From positions 28,001,744 through 28,065,743 of the forward strand of contig CM032123.1 in NCBI GenBank assembly GCA_018894105.1: a stretch of 64,000 bases of DNA, written 5' to 3'. Origin of the DNA: Jacaranda mimosifolia. Its lineage: Eukaryota > Streptophyta > Magnoliopsida > Lamiales > Bignoniaceae. Made by a program: the position numbers and the translations under genes. Below the pieces are notes generated by a model, which saw only the letters and a program-made list of their open reading frames with translations, had not been told where the DNA came from and searched no databases. Shown in pieces: positions 45,544 to 59,200 of the stretch. Numbering within the stretch: position 1 is the first letter of the stretch; the number at the start of each line of letters is the position of its first letter.

Positions 45544-46229
45544 GGGAGCGATTGGTATGTAGAAATGGAATTAGGTGGGAATGTAATGGTTTTATGAATA
45601 GAATGAACATGGGAAAGGAATAATGATAATATAAGTTATCATATGCTTAGTATGATAAGTAATGAGAAAGGAATGAAATTGTCATTCTTTCCTTGATTTC
45701 AATATCATTATTGATATTTAGCAATTATAGTTAAGAATTGAATGAAAGTATTTTAGATGATCAAATTACCCTTTTGTATAAATTATTCAAATAAAATATT
45801 TTATTGATAAATTATTTACATCTTACAATTCTATGTTTTTATCATACAATCTTTAATTTTTTATTTCATAAAAATATATGACAAAAATTATGATTTATTT
45901 ATATTTTGGGAAGTAAAATTAATTTTTCTGGGTAAAAATAAAAGAGATGCGGTACTTGGTTAATTTTTTGTCTACTAGAGTTTGAAGATTGTAGGAAAAA
46001 TCCATGTAGAGAAAAAGATACCATCAAGAAGATATATATGAGAGTATTTGTGATGGTTTATGACTCTGTTATATTAGAGGATAATTCTGTCAAATACAAA
46101 AATAGGTTCATTCTTGATAGATTGAGAATAACTAAACCTATGGTGAGGGAAGAAATGACTAAATCCATGCATTTAAGAATGGGGATTCCTACGGGAACAA
46201 TAATTCCCATTCTTAAATTATACAAAGTA
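45544..46229. mobile_element. Left part of a Tourist-like MITE split by a Helitron
   Basis: It begins GGGAGCGATTGGTATGTAG after a TAA (45541-45543). The partner end lies 17 kb away at 62712-62778, where the inward reading TGGTATGATTGGTACATATG is followed by TAA (62779-62781). Joined, the MITE would be about 753 bp. The split point matches exactly the two predicted Helitron ends. Confidence 0.6.
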
Positions 46230-46241
46230 CTAGAATTATCC

Positions 46242-46256
46242 CCGTGCTATGCACGG
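46242..46256 (-). repeat. Helitron 3' terminal hairpin
   Basis: CCGTGC-TAT-GCACGG: a perfect 6-bp stem with a 3-nt loop, eight bases inside the CTAG terminus. This is the position and form of the Helitron replication terminator. Confidence 0.8.
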
Positions 46257-47449
46257 ATTCTTTAAAATTACTATATATTAATATAATTATTGAATTATAA
46301 ATATAATTAAAATAATAATATAAAAATAAAAATATCTCAAAAATATCAAGTAATTAGTAAAATTAAATTTAAAGTTTTAAAATTTAGCATTTAAAAGTTT
46401 GCAAAATATAAAGACATCTCATATACATTATGTCATAAAAAATAAATTTCAAAATTATTCAGCATAAAGTTAAAAAAAAAATTAAAACATCCAAAAATAA
46501 AAATCTATGAATATGATTATGTACTTTATTAAAAAAAAATATTATGCGATCAAAAGCTAACAAATAGTTGCATTAAAAAATAAAAATATATGAGAATGAT
46601 ATATAATACAAGATTGATGGCTGGAAAGTTGTTTGAAAATATTTAAAATTATAATACTTTAAGATTGTTTTAGACTTAAAAGAGGATGAGTATATATTAA
46701 GTTAAAACTTAAAATATAAAGAATTAAATAATATATTAGTTTCCGAGGATTAGAAAAACGGTTAATTAGAAGAAAAAAATCCCTAACCCTACTTTCAATT
46801 TAGTGATCAGTCCCCATTTGAATTTTTATACACTAAACTCCCAACTTTTTCACAAAACTTATAAATCACTCCTAATATCTTTTAAAAAGACCCATATATC
46901 CTTGTAGCTGCAAAAATACATGAGAAATGCGTTTTTCTCTTCAAGAAGAATGCTTTCCTTCTTTTTTTTCTCCCATGAAATCGATGACTTCTCCAAGCTG
47001 CCTAACAAAAGGGCGCGAAACCGTTCCTCTACCATTGACGCAAGAAGAAGAATAAGAAGAAGAGGAAAAAAAAAAAAAAAACAGACACCAAAATTTTTGT
47101 CATTTTTCTGTGACAATGGAAGGAGAAACAGTAGCAACAAGAAGCGAAGTATAAAAAGAAGTGAGCAAAAGAAACAAAGGTATGTTTTCTGCATTTGCAG
47201 TTTTAAATGTCCGTGATTTTTTAGTGTTACACTTATTTCTTGTCTATTTTCTCATGTTTAGGGTTTTTATTCCCTTTTTAGTTGTTAAACACTTGAACTC
47301 ATTTGATATATATATATATATATATATGATTTTTGTTGTGAGATGAAAAATTTCTGATTTGTACTTGAAAGGCATGAAAGTTGTACTTCATCTTTTTGGA
47401 GTTTATACTTTGTTCTACCTGAAATTATATGGTGAAATTATCTGAAAGT

Positions 47450-49195
47450 GCTAGTATATTATCTGTAGTACAAAACATTCAATCTTGCAGTACACATTAG
47501 GCAAAAGTGTAGTATATAATATGTGTAATTGCAGTACATTTTAGAAGCAAATCTAGTATAAATAATCAAGCTTGTAGTACACATTAGGCAAAATTGTAGT
47601 ATATAATCTGTGTAACTACAATACATTTTAGAAGCATTTGTAGTACAAAACATTCAAGTCTGCAGATTAAATAAAATTATAGTATATAATCTGTGTACAT
47701 GTAGTACATTTTAGAAGCATCTGTAGTATAAAAACATTCAAGCCTGCAGTATACATTAACTGAAAGTGTAGTATATAATCTGTGTAACTGCAGTACATTT
47801 TAAAAGCATTTGTAGTATAAAACATTCAAGCATGCAGATTAAATGAAATTATAGTATATAATCTGTATATGTGCAGTATATTTTAGAAGCAACTGTAGTA
47901 TAAAATATTTAAGCCTGCAGTATATACTAACTGAAAGTGTAGTATATAATCTGTGTACATGCATTACATTTTAGAAGCATCTGTAGTACAAAAATATTCA
48001 AGCATGCAGTATACATTAACTGAAAGTGTAGTACATAAACTGTGTATTTACAATACATTTTAGAAGCATCTGTAGTAGAGGTGTAAACGGGCCGATCCGA
48101 GCCCGAGCCTGCTAGGCTCGGGCTCAGGCTCGGCTCTATAAGGCTCGATTCGTATAAATTCGGATGAAATTGCTCTAACTCGATAAGGCTCGATTCGTAT
48201 AAGCTCGGATGAGCTCGAGCCCGTTTAGGCTTGAAACCAAATTTATAATAATAAACACCATATTATTATTATTATTATTATTATAAAAAGCTCGTTTAGG
48301 CTCGCGAGCTTGTCGAGCCGAATATTATTGAGCTTGGTTCGGCTTGTTTGACTGGCGAGCTTGGGCTCGGCTCGGCTCGTTTAAGTTCGAGCCGAATTCG
48401 AGCTTTCATCAAGCCGAGCCCGAACTATTCGCGAATAGTCTCATCTCATTTACACCCCTAATCTGTAGTACAAAAACATTCAAGCCTGCAGATTAAATGA
48501 AATTATAGTATATAATCCGTATATGTGCAATACATTTTAGAAGCATATGTAGTACAAAAACATTCAAACATGCAGTATATATTAACTGAAAGTGTAGTAT
48601 ATAAACTGTGTATTTGCAATACATTTTAGAAGCATCTATAGTACAAAAATATTCAAGCCTGCAGATTAAATGAAATTATAGTATATAATATACGTAACTG
48701 CAATACATTTTAGAAGCATTTATAATATAAAACATTCAAGCCTGCAGATTAAATGAAATTGAAGTATATAATCTGTGTACATGCAGTATATTTTAGAAGC
48801 ATCTGTAGTACAAAATCATTCAAGCTGCAGTATGTATTAACTGAAAGTGTAGTATATAATCTGTGTATCTGCAGTACATTTTAGAAGCAACTGTAGTACA
48901 AATCATTTAAGCCTGCAGTATGCACTAATTGAAAGTGTAGTATATAATCTGTGTATCTGCAGTATATTTTAGAAGCAATTGTAGTACAAATCACTTAAGC
49001 CTGCAGTATACACTAACTGAAAGTGTAGTATATAATCTATGTATCTACAATATATTTTAGAAGCAACTGTAGTATAAAACATTAAAACTTGTAGTATATA
49101 CTAACTGAAAGTGTAGTATATATTATGTGTATCTGCAGTACATTTTAGAAGCATTAGTACACATTATCTAAAAGTGTTAGTTTATAATCTGTTTA
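47450..49195. repeat. Tandem array A, unit ~83-90 bp
   Basis: About 16 imperfect copies of a unit with the order GTAGTATATAATCTGTGTA, CTGCAGTACATTTTAGAAGC, ATCTGTAGTACAAAACATTC and AAGCCTGCAGTA-type segment. The spacing of the GTATATAATC word is 83-89 bp. A MITE at 48076-48460 interrupts it. The array stands before the first recognisable ULP exon. Confidence 0.88.
48076..48460. mobile_element. hAT-type MITE, 385 bp, inside array A
   Basis: It starts TAGAGGTGTAAACGGG and ends TTTACACCCCTA, with a perfect 8-bp duplication ATCTGTAG (48068-48075 and 48461-48468). The inside is GC-richer than its surroundings, made of GGCTCG/CGAGCC words in both orientations, which can fold extensively. It must be younger than array A, because the duplicated target is array sequence. 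Confidence 0.9.
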
Positions 49196-49214
49196 TATAC
49201 TAATTTTTCTTTAT

Positions 49215-52200
49215 TTGATTGCAACAAAGCCAAGACATTATGAGGTCTGCTCTTGTTACTCCCCCCAATATTTTCAAAGTAAATTGGAGCTTGTAAAATC
49301 CAAGATGGGGTCAAAACATTTTGATGCATTGAAGAAGACCCCTTTCTATATATACATGGATATGCCTAAGTTAAATTCAAGCTTTATTTGGCTTGAAGCT
49401 ATACTTGGGAGGTTTGACCTAAAAAAGCTATCATTTCTTTTTGTGGAGGGGATTGAGGTTCCTTTTTCTGCAACTGAATTTTCTATGGTTTTAGGGTTGC
49501 CACATGTGGGGCAATCAGTTGATATAACATTGAAGATGAAGTCTTCAGCCTTTGACCGCCTTTTTTCGGGAAAGCTGTAGAATATAACTAGATCTAAAAT
49601 AGCAAAAAAGTTTGAGGAGTATGTATATAAGGATAGTGATGAGGACTTGAATGATTTTTGTAGATTGTACGTACTTTTTGTTTTTAATTGTTTTCTGTTT
49701 CCAACATCTAATTATTGGACTCCACAATTTCTCCTACCACACTTGGACAATTTATCTAGAGTTGGTCTATATGCATGAAGCATAGCTGCATACAATTTTC
49801 TTGTCCAAGATATGAGGAACCATTTAGGAGGAGGTGGAGAAAGAACCAAGAAGTACATTGACGGGTGCACAGTCAGTTTGATGGTAAGTGTTTGCTTCAT
49901 TTTTCTAATAACATTGATTATATTCATATTTAAGTGAGTATAATTTTTTGATTTGTGAATAGCAGACATGGGTTTATGAACGCATCCCGTCACTGGGTTC
50001 ATTAGAAAGTTTATTTGAGTTTCCACGCTTTTACCGGTGGAAGGATAGCAAACTCCCAAATAATGTGGAGGAGGCAGAGAATAAATTGAAGCAAGTTACA
50101 ACAAATATGGTAATAATTGTAATAATTCATTATTAGTTTTTTGTATAATAATTTGAATTTGATAATTATTTTCATTGTGATAGGTTTTAGCCCTCAGCCC
50201 TATTCTAGAGGAGTTTGAATTGGCAGTTTTGATCAAGAAATCAGAGGCTGCCAGTACTGCTATCGGTGAAGTCCATATTTGTGATCATATAATATATGAA
50301 GCAATTATTAAGCAAAAGATGAAAAAATTAAAACATTGAAAGAAAATATTGCTTCATTCTATATAATGGCAATGAAGGAGAAGGGTGAGGATGGGCATCT
50401 AGCCGAGCAGGAGGAGCATGAACATGAAGCTAGTGAGTATGTACATGAGGGGGGACATGATTTGGTAGATGATGCAAAGAAAGAAGGGGATGAATCTGAA
50501 GGTACGATGGATGAAGAAAGTTGAACAAAATACCATCATGATCTTTCAGATTCCCCCATCCCTTTGAAGCTAGAACTTAATGTACCAATTCATGTGGTAG
50601 AGTTCGAGGAATCTGAGATTGAAGTGGCAAATGTCATGTCCTCGATTGTGACAGATGTGCGTAATCGAGCTGACAGGAAGTCAAAAAGGAAATCTCCAGA
50701 TTTTGTTGGCCCCCCGAGCACCACGGCAGCCAAACGTGCAAGACAAGTGACAAAGACCTATCGTCCTCGTGCTTGTGCACAAAAAAATAAAGAACAAGAA
50801 GAGAAGGTGTCGTAAACTACTTAATGTTTTGATTTTTTGCTATTTGCATTTCATTTGTAAACTATCTGTTTGTATTAAATATAATGATATCTTATACTTG
50901 ATTGATTGATATGTGTATTTAATTGATGATATCTTATACTTCATGTTGATGATATTTGTACTTAATGTGCTGATATTTTGTACTCCATGTTGGAGATATT
51001 TGTACTTAATGTGCTGATCTTTTGTATTCTATGTTGATGATATTTGTACTTAATGTGCTGATATTTTGTACTCCATGTTGGAGATATTTGTACTTGATGT
51101 GCTGATGTTTTGTACTCTATGTTGGAGATATCTGTACTTAATGTGATGATATCTTATACTTCATGTTGGTAATATTTGTACTTAATGTGCTAATATTTTG
51201 CACTACATGTTGGTAATATTTGTACTCAATGTGCTGATATTTTGTACTCCATGTTGGAGATATTTGTACTTAATGTGGTGATATTTTATACTCCATGTTG
51301 GTACTATTTGTACTCAATGTGCTGATATTTTATACTCCATATTAGAGATATCTGTACTTAATGTGCTGATATTTTGTACTCCATGTTGGTGATATCTGTA
51401 CTTAATATGCTGATATTTTGTACTCCATATTGGTGATATTTGTACTTAATATGCTGATATTTTGTACTCAATATTGGTGATATTTGTACTTAATGTGCTG
51501 ATATTTTGTACCTATATTAGTGATATTTGTACTTAATGTGCTAATCTTTTGTACTTCAATAGTTGATACTTTATATCTAATGTGCTATGTTTTGTACCCC
51601 AGGAGACAGAAGACAACGACCCAATCTAGGAGGCAAATGAACCACCCAACTCAAATATGAATCGCCTGATCCTTATAAAGGAATGACTGATTATAGAGGT
51701 CATGCTAGTATTGCAGAAAAAGAGCGAGAAGTCATCGATAACTTTCTCAGAAGAGAGAATTTGAGATAACAAAATTTGCTTATTATTTTTCTTTTCGATA
51801 AATTGGTGGCTGAACTAACAATTGACAATTGTGTAGGGTGACTGTCTGGAAGGGAGAAAGACACTTTCTAGATGGAAGAAACTTTTGTGAGCTCTTATTT
51901 GGAGGAGAACTTACCGGTGACATAGTGGATTGCTACATATCGATATTATGTCGCTCATCTTTCGGCAACGAGAGTCACCACAAGGTGTGTTTTACATCCC
52001 CAATAGCGCAGATATGTGGCAGTTTCCTAACTTAACTTAGTTCACGTTTCCAATGAGTCTAACCGTTTATTTTATACTTCACATGATGATATACTAGACC
52101 GACTCGAGGGATGCAACATCTAGGATATTACGGATGTAGAATTTGTGGAGTTCATAAATACATTTGACTTCTTCACTCGTAAAGATTTGGTAGAGCTCAT

Positions 52201-52664
52201 GTTGGATGTTGTAAACCAGTGTCGTTTCATACTCCTACCGATTTGTCGGCACCATCACTGGTTCTTGGTTGTCCTCAACACCTCGACTCATTTTTTCTTG
52301 TACATAATTCAATAATGCCCCCCTGATACAAATTGATAGCTAGTGTCATTGTAAGTTTGTTTCCTTTCCCTAAGATATCTTCATAAAGTAGGGAGTCAAC
52401 AACTGATCAATATTTTTTTAGGCTACATTCTATTCTTGGTACATGAAGTTTTCATTGGAGTGTTGTGTGGATGAAAACATGAGGGTAAAAAGAAGCTGAC
52501 AACAAGAGGGTTCAGTGGATTGTGGTGTCTCTGTGTGCCTTTGGGCAGAATGTTTTGCTATAGACACCACCGAGTACTGGAGGACTGCTAAAAAAATTGA
52601 CATCGATGAATATCGTGGACATATGGCACATACCATTTTAAGTCATAAAAATGCCATGGCTTGA
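49215..52664 (+). pseudogene. ULP1-like (C48 SUMO peptidase) gene of the MULE, decayed
   Basis: Readable parts: 49215-49883, 49966-50109 and 50184-50335 (GT-AG joined, phase 0), then 50336-50815 after a frame slip in an A-run, then 51600-51770, about 51837-51985, and a C-terminal part to 52664. The N-terminal region (KKLSFLFVEGIEVPFSATEF, VLGLPHVGQ) resembles the domain that precedes Ulp1 in plant transposon proteins. The middle is acidic, then basic. The C-terminal part has peptidase landmarks: HHWFLVVLN with the catalytic His near 52255, and VDCGVSVCLWAECFA with the catalytic Cys codon at 52521-52523. In-frame stops at 49578 (TAG), 49776 (TGA) and 50522 (TGA) break it. Array B lies in an intron. 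Cellular Ulp1 proteins mature SUMO and remove it from targets; a role in the transposon is unknown. Confidence 0.7.
50884..51560. repeat. Tandem array B, unit 44 bp
   Basis: About 15 copies of a 44-bp unit containing GATATTTGTACTTAATGTGC and TGATATTTTGTACTCCATGT. The spacing of GATATTTGTAC is exactly 44 bp at 50951, 50995 and 51039. It sits between the basic segment and the next exon of the ULP pseudogene, so inside an intron. Confidence 0.92.
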
Positions 52665-52769
52665 ATCATATTTTGTATGTAAATATACATATAAATTGAA
52701 GCATACTTTGCTTATAATATTATTTTTTATATAAGTGTAATTTTCTATCAAGTATTTATAATATTTTGA

Positions 52770-55700
52770 TTTCAGTACAGTATAATGAAAATAAAGTACA
52801 AACGTGAACAAACAAAGTATAAATTGTGTTGTGTTGAAGTATACTTCAATTAAATTAAAACTGGACAGTGAATTTCAGTACAATATGATGGAAATGAAAT
52901 ACAAACGTAGAACAAATAAAGTATAAATGGTGTTATGTTGAAGTACAATTTAATTCATTTGAAATTTGGTAATGAATTTGAGTACAATATCAGAAAAATA
53001 AAGTACAAACCTAGAACTAACAAAGTATAAATGGTGTTACGTTGAAGTACACTTCTATTAAAATGAAACTATGCAGCGAATTTGAGTACAATATGAGGGA
53101 AATGAAGTACAAACCTAGGACTAACAAAGTATAATTTATGTTAAAGTACACTTCTATTAAAATGAAAATGGGCAGCAAATTTGAGTACAATATAATGGAA
53201 ATGAAGTACAAACATAAAACAAACAAAGTATAAATGGTGTTATGTCGAAGTACAAGTCAATTTATTTGAAATTTGGCGGTGAATTTGAATACAATATGAG
53301 GAAAATGAAGTACAAACCTAGAACTAACAAAGTATAAATTGTGTTACATTGAAGTATACCTCTATTAAAATAAAACTGGGCAGCGATTTTGAGTACAATA
53401 TCATGGAAATGAAGTACAAATGTAGAACAAACAAAGTATAAATGGTGCTGTGTTAAAGTACACTTCAATTAAATTGAAACTAGGCAGTGAATTTCAATAC
53501 AATATGATGGAAATGAAGTACAAATGTAAAACAAACAAAGATAAAGGTGTTATGTTGAAGTACAATTCAATTCATTTAAAATTTGGCAGTGAATTTAAGT
53601 ATAATATGAGGGAAACGAAGTACAAGCTTAGAACTAACAAAGTATAAATGGTGTTACGTTGAAGTACACTTCTATTAAAATGAAACTGGGCAGCGAGTTT
53701 CAATACAATATAATGAAAATGAAGTATAAACATTGAAAAAAGAAAGTATAAATGGTGGTGTTGAAGTACAACTCAATTCATTTGAAATTTGGCAATGAAT
53801 TTGAGTATAATATCAGGGAAATGAAGTACAAACCTAGAACTAACAAAGTATAAATGGTATTACGTTGAAGTACATTTCTATTAAATTGAAATTTGGCAGC
53901 GAATTTGAGTACAACATCAGGGAAATGAAGTACAAACGTTGAACAAGCAAAGTATAAGTGTTGCTAAGTTGAAGTACAGTTCAATTAAATTGAAATTTGG
54001 CATGAATTTGAGTACAATATGATGGAAATGAAGTACAAACGTAAAAAAAATAAAGTATAAATGGTTCTATGTTGAAGTACAATTCAATTCATTTGAAATT
54101 GGACATTGAATTTGAGTACAATATGAGAAAAATAAAGTGCAAACGTAGAACAAACAAATTATAAATGGTGTTATGTTGAAATACACTTCAATTTAGTTGA
54201 AATTAGCAGTGAATTTCAGTATAATATGATAGAGAAACATAGAACAAACAAAGTATAAATGGTGCTATGTGGAAGTACGATTCAATTCAATTTAAATTGG
54301 GCAGTGAATTTCAGTATAATATGATAAAAATGTAGTACAAACGTAGAACAAACAAAGTTTAAATAATGATATATTGAAGTATAATTCACTTCATTTGAAA
54401 CTAGAAATTGAATTTGAGTACAATATGAGAAAAATGAAGTACAAACGTAGAAAAAATAAAGTATAAATGGTGCTATGTTGAAGTATAATTCCATTCATTT
54501 GCAAATGGACATTGAATTTGAGTACAATATGAGGGAAATGAAATGCAAACGTAGAACAAACAAATTATAAATGGTGCTAGTTGAAGTACACTTCAATTCA
54601 GTTGAAACTGGGCAGTGAATTTCAGTACAATATGATGGAAAAACGTAGAACAAATAAAATATAAATGGTGCTAAGAGGAAGTACGATTCAATTCAATTGA
54701 AATTGGGCTGTGAATTTCAGTACAATATGATGGAAATGAAGTACAAACGTTGAACAAACAAAGTATAAATGGTGTTTGTGTTGAACTACAATTTAATTCA
54801 TTTGAAATTTGGCAGTGAATTTGAGTACAATATTAGGTAAATGAAGTACAAAGTTAGAATTAACAAAGTATAAATGGTGTTAAGTTGAGGTACACTTCTA
54901 TTAAAATGAAATTGGGCAGCAAATTTTAGTACAATATCAAGGAAATGAAGTACAAACGTAGAACAAACAATGTATAAATGTTGCTAAGTTGAAGTACACT
55001 TCAATTAAATTGAAATTTGGCACTGAATTTGAGTACAATATGATGGAAATGAAGTACAAACGTAGAAAAAAAACAAAGTATAAATGGTGCTATGTTGAAG
55101 TACAATTCAATTCATTTGAAATTGGACATTAAATTTGAGTAAAATATGAGGAAAATGAAGTGCAAACGTAAAACAAACAAATTATAAATTGTGCTATGTT
55201 GAAATACACTTCAATTCAGTTGAAACTGGGTGGTGAATTTCTGTACAGTATGATGGAAAAATGTAGAACAAACAAAGTATAAATGGTGTTATGTGGAAGT
55301 ACAATTCAATTCAATTGAAATTGGGCTGTGAATTTTAGTACAATATGATGGAAATGAAGTACAAATATAGAACAAACAAAGTATAAATAGTGCTATGTTG
55401 AAGTACAATTTAATTCATTTGAGACTGAAAATTGAATTTGAGTACAATATGAGGAAAATGAAGTACAAACCTAGAACTAACAAAATATAAATGGTATTAC
55501 GTTGAAGTGCACTTCTATTAAAATGAAACTGGGCAGCGAATTGAGTACAATATGATGAAAATGAAGTACAAATATAGAACAAATAAAGTATAAATGATGT
55601 TGTGTTGAAGTACACTTCAATTAAATTGAAATTGGGTAGTGAATTTCAATATAATATGATGGAAATAAAGTACAAGCGTAGAACAAACAAAGTATAAATG

Positions 55701-56090
55701 GTGTTATGTTGAAGTACAATTCAATTAATTTGAAATTTGGCAATGAATTTGAATACAATATGAAGGAAATGAAGAACAAATCTAGAACTAACAAAGTATA
55801 AATGATGTTACGTTGAAGTACACTTCTATTAAAATGAAACTGGGCAGCGAATTTGAGTACAATATGATGCAAATGAAGTACAAACGTAGAACAAACAAAG
55901 TATAAATGGTGCTATGTTGAAGTACAATTCAATTCATTTAAACTTTGGCAGTGAATTTGAGTAGAATATGAGGGAAATGAAGTGCAAACTTAGAACTAAC
56001 AAAGTATAAATGGTGTTACGTTGAAGTACACTTCTATTAAAATGAACCTGAGCAGCGATTTTGAGTGCAATATCATGGAAATGAAGTACA
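52770..56090. repeat. Tandem array C, unit 104 bp, ~32 copies
   Basis: The unit contains GAAGTACAAACGTAGAACAA, ACAAAGTATAAATGGTGCTA, TGTTGAAGTACAATTCAATT and GAATTTGAGTACAATATGAG. Successive starts at 53203, 53307, 53411 and 53515 are exactly 104 bp apart. It fills the space between the converging 3' ends of the ULP and transposase pseudogenes. The short open frames on both strands here are products of the repeat. Confidence 0.94.
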
Positions 56091-56274
56091 ATTGTCAAGA
56101 AATCAAATATAGATCTCCTAGATTGAGGTACAAAATCACTGATATCTCGAAAACATGCAAAAATGCTAATTCCACACTAAATCAAATACATAATTGCCTA
56201 AATGAAGTACAATTGTCAATAAATCAACTATAAATCTCCCACATTAAAGTACAAAATTTAGCTAGTTTACTGAT

Positions 56275-59200
56275 TCTTTGCATGTTCGACGATTATGCCA
56301 TGTTCTACCACACTTTTTACACTTAATTACAATTTCTCAATTTGTGATGGAATCCTCTGTGTCCTTCTACGCCCAGGCTGAGATCAGCAATCAGGTGCAT
56401 TAATGACACCATTATCATCTAGAGGGAATAGATGCCTATCATACGTAGGAATATGGTTTATCACTGCTTGGTATGCTTGGTATGCTTGTTGATACATCTC
56501 AACTTGGTAGTATTGATCGGTAAAGTCATACGATGAAAGTGACTTTGACTCGATACAAGCACAAGCATGTTTGCATGGTATTTTATCAATCTGTCATGCT
56601 CTGCAGCATAAGATTTATCTTGCTCAACCACCTCAAAGCTCCAATTGCTACACATGACAACTTTTAAGTTACGAGAATGCATATGATTGATTGCCAACTT
56701 CTTCTCTTACTTGGGACATAATTGACCAACCATCTTATGAGATTCTTCTCGTCAATCATGCAACATAACCATTATTTGCATGTGTATGTGATCAACCATG
56801 GCTGCAAATGGCATAAATCAGGCTGGTTTAATCCAATTATTCCAACATTCTGCTTGATTATTGTTTATTACCCCCATCTATCTCCACTGAATAAGGAATT
56901 TGCCCAACATTGTGGGTCAGATTGCATAATAAAGTCTCTGGCAAGTGGCAATAACTCCAAGATGCTATCTATATGTCGGTATACTCCTGCCTTGTAGGCG
57001 CATATGCAACTTTCATAAAAACAGAACACCAATGTTTCTTGTTATGTAGAGGGTACTTCCTTGATACCTGAATTTAAAATAATAGATCAGTAACGTGCTA
57101 AATGTTATGATTTGGAGTTTATTTCACATAATTGTTTCACAAACAAAGATAAAGTTCTTACTTGTTTCTTAAAATTATCCACTAAGTGTCTCAAGCAATA
57201 TGCATAGTGGCTACTAGGAAATATTATGGGGAAGGCCTTAAGAAGACCTAGATGTCGATCGGAGAAGAAAGTAAATCCTGATAAGCCAACAGATATTGAG
57301 AATCTAAGAAACTTCTTAGCTTAAAGTAGAACCACTCCCAATTAATATCATTTTCAGTGTCAACAACTGCATATGCTAGCATGAATAAGTCATCATTAGC
57401 ATCCTTATTGACAGCACTGAGTAAGCTTTCTTTGTATTTATTTTTAATCTGGGTACCATTTAAGAATATCAATGGCCTGCATCCCCTGAGAAAACTAATA
57501 AGGCAAGTACTGAAACATATAAATAGCCAACAAAATTTTTGACTAATTGGGTCTATCTCACAGTCTGCAATACTTCCAGGGTTTGTCCTCTTCACAGCAT
57601 CACAATACCACATCAACTTATCATAAGATCCATTCTCAACTCCACGGATATCATGCATAGTTAATTCCTTACCCATCCATGCTTTATGGTACCTAAGTTC
57701 CACACCGTATTCTCTGTGGATATCTTTCAATATGGTAGAGGGCCGATAACATGGCTATGATCAATTTGTCCTTCACTATGTTAGCAACCCAAGCGGAATC
57801 AGCTTTAGGATGTCGTCCTAAGATTAGCCTCACCACATGTGTGCTCTAGATTTCATTTTCGAATGCCAAATAGTTTATCAGCCTCATGCCTTGATGCATA
57901 GATTCTCCATTTGTAATTTTCATCACTGCAAACGGCTATGAATTTTTTGTTGTCATTTTTCTTGTATTTAAATGACCGCAAAGTGGACACCGCATAATTC
58001 TTAAGCATAATTCTAAACTCCTGAGCATCCCTGAATGTCTGACCCTCTCCATATATACAATTCCTTCATGCATCAATTGAGTTGCTAATTAAAGCCAATT
58101 CATTGTGCGATGCATTGGTCTAACCAATTTCCTCTTCGACTGCATCCCTTGATGTTGACAAATGAAGTACAATTTTAGGTAAAATAAAGTACAATATGTA
58201 GAATAATTCAGCATGGTGGTATAATTGCAAATAGACGAAGTACAATTTCAGATCAATAGAAGTATGAAACGCTAGCAATTGCAGTACAATTTTGTATAAT
58301 CAATAAGTAAAGCACTTGAAGTATAGAACTTTGGATAAAATGAAGCATAAAATTAATAGAACTTTATAAAACTTAAATAATGTAATACAATTTTATGTAA
58401 AATAATAGATTCAGGTAACTGAAATAAAGTTTAGATAAAATGAAGTACAATTTCAGAACACTTGAAGTATAGAACTTCAATGAATAGAATACAGGTTTAG
58501 GTAAAATGAAGCATAATTTCAGAAAATAGAAGTACAATTTTATATAAAAAGAAGTACAATTTCAGAACACTTGAAGTATAAATCATTAGCAATTGTAGTA
58601 CAATTTTGGATAATTCATTAGTAGAACACTTGAAGTATAAAACTTAAATAATAGATTCAGATAATTGAAATGTAAGTTTAGATAAAATGAAGTACAATTT
58701 CAAAACACTTGAAGTATAAAACCTTAACAATTGCAATACAATTTTAGATAAAGTGAAGCACAATTTCAGAACTCCTGAAATATAAAACCTTAGCAATTGC
58801 AGTACAATTTTTGGATTATCCATTAATAGAACACTTGAAACTTAAATGATAGATTCAGATAACAGAAGTACAATTTTATATATAAAAGGAAGTACAATTT
58901 CGGAACACTTGAAGTATAAATCCTTAGTAATTGAAGTACTATTTTGGATAATCTATTAATAGAACACCTGAAGTATAAAACTTAAATAATAGATTCAGAT
59001 AATTGAAGTGCAAGTTTAGATAAAATAAAGTACAATTTTGGAACACTTTAAGTATAAAATCTTAGCAATTATAGTACAATTTAGATAAAGTAAAATATAA
59101 TTTTAGAACTCCTGAGGTATAAAACATTAGCAATTGTGGTACAATTTTTGGATAATCCATTAGTAGAACATTTGAAACTTAAATAATAGATTCAGATAAC

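Noticed and set aside
46038..46265. 75-aa ORF near 46.1 kb
   Set aside because: It runs through the MITE into the Helitron end, so it cannot be an old gene.
46859..47216. Overlapping ORFs of 98 aa (+) and 111 aa (-), Lys/Arg-rich on one strand
   Set aside because: Low-complexity A-rich sequence just inside the MULE terminus; could include a first ULP exon, but no family motif or verified splice supports it.
47450..49195. Regularly spaced repeats resembling a CRISPR array
   Set aside because: The whole unit is repeated with gradual divergence, with no unique spacers, and the DNA is plant nuclear.
49215..49217. Start codon for the ULP-like gene
   Set aside because: The codon is TTG, not ATG; the true start must lie in an unidentified upstream exon.
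52770..56090. Many ORFs of 60-83 aa on both strands, some with membrane-like composition
   Set aside because: They recur with the 104-bp repeat phase and are a by-product of the A/T-rich unit; several begin at non-ATG codons.
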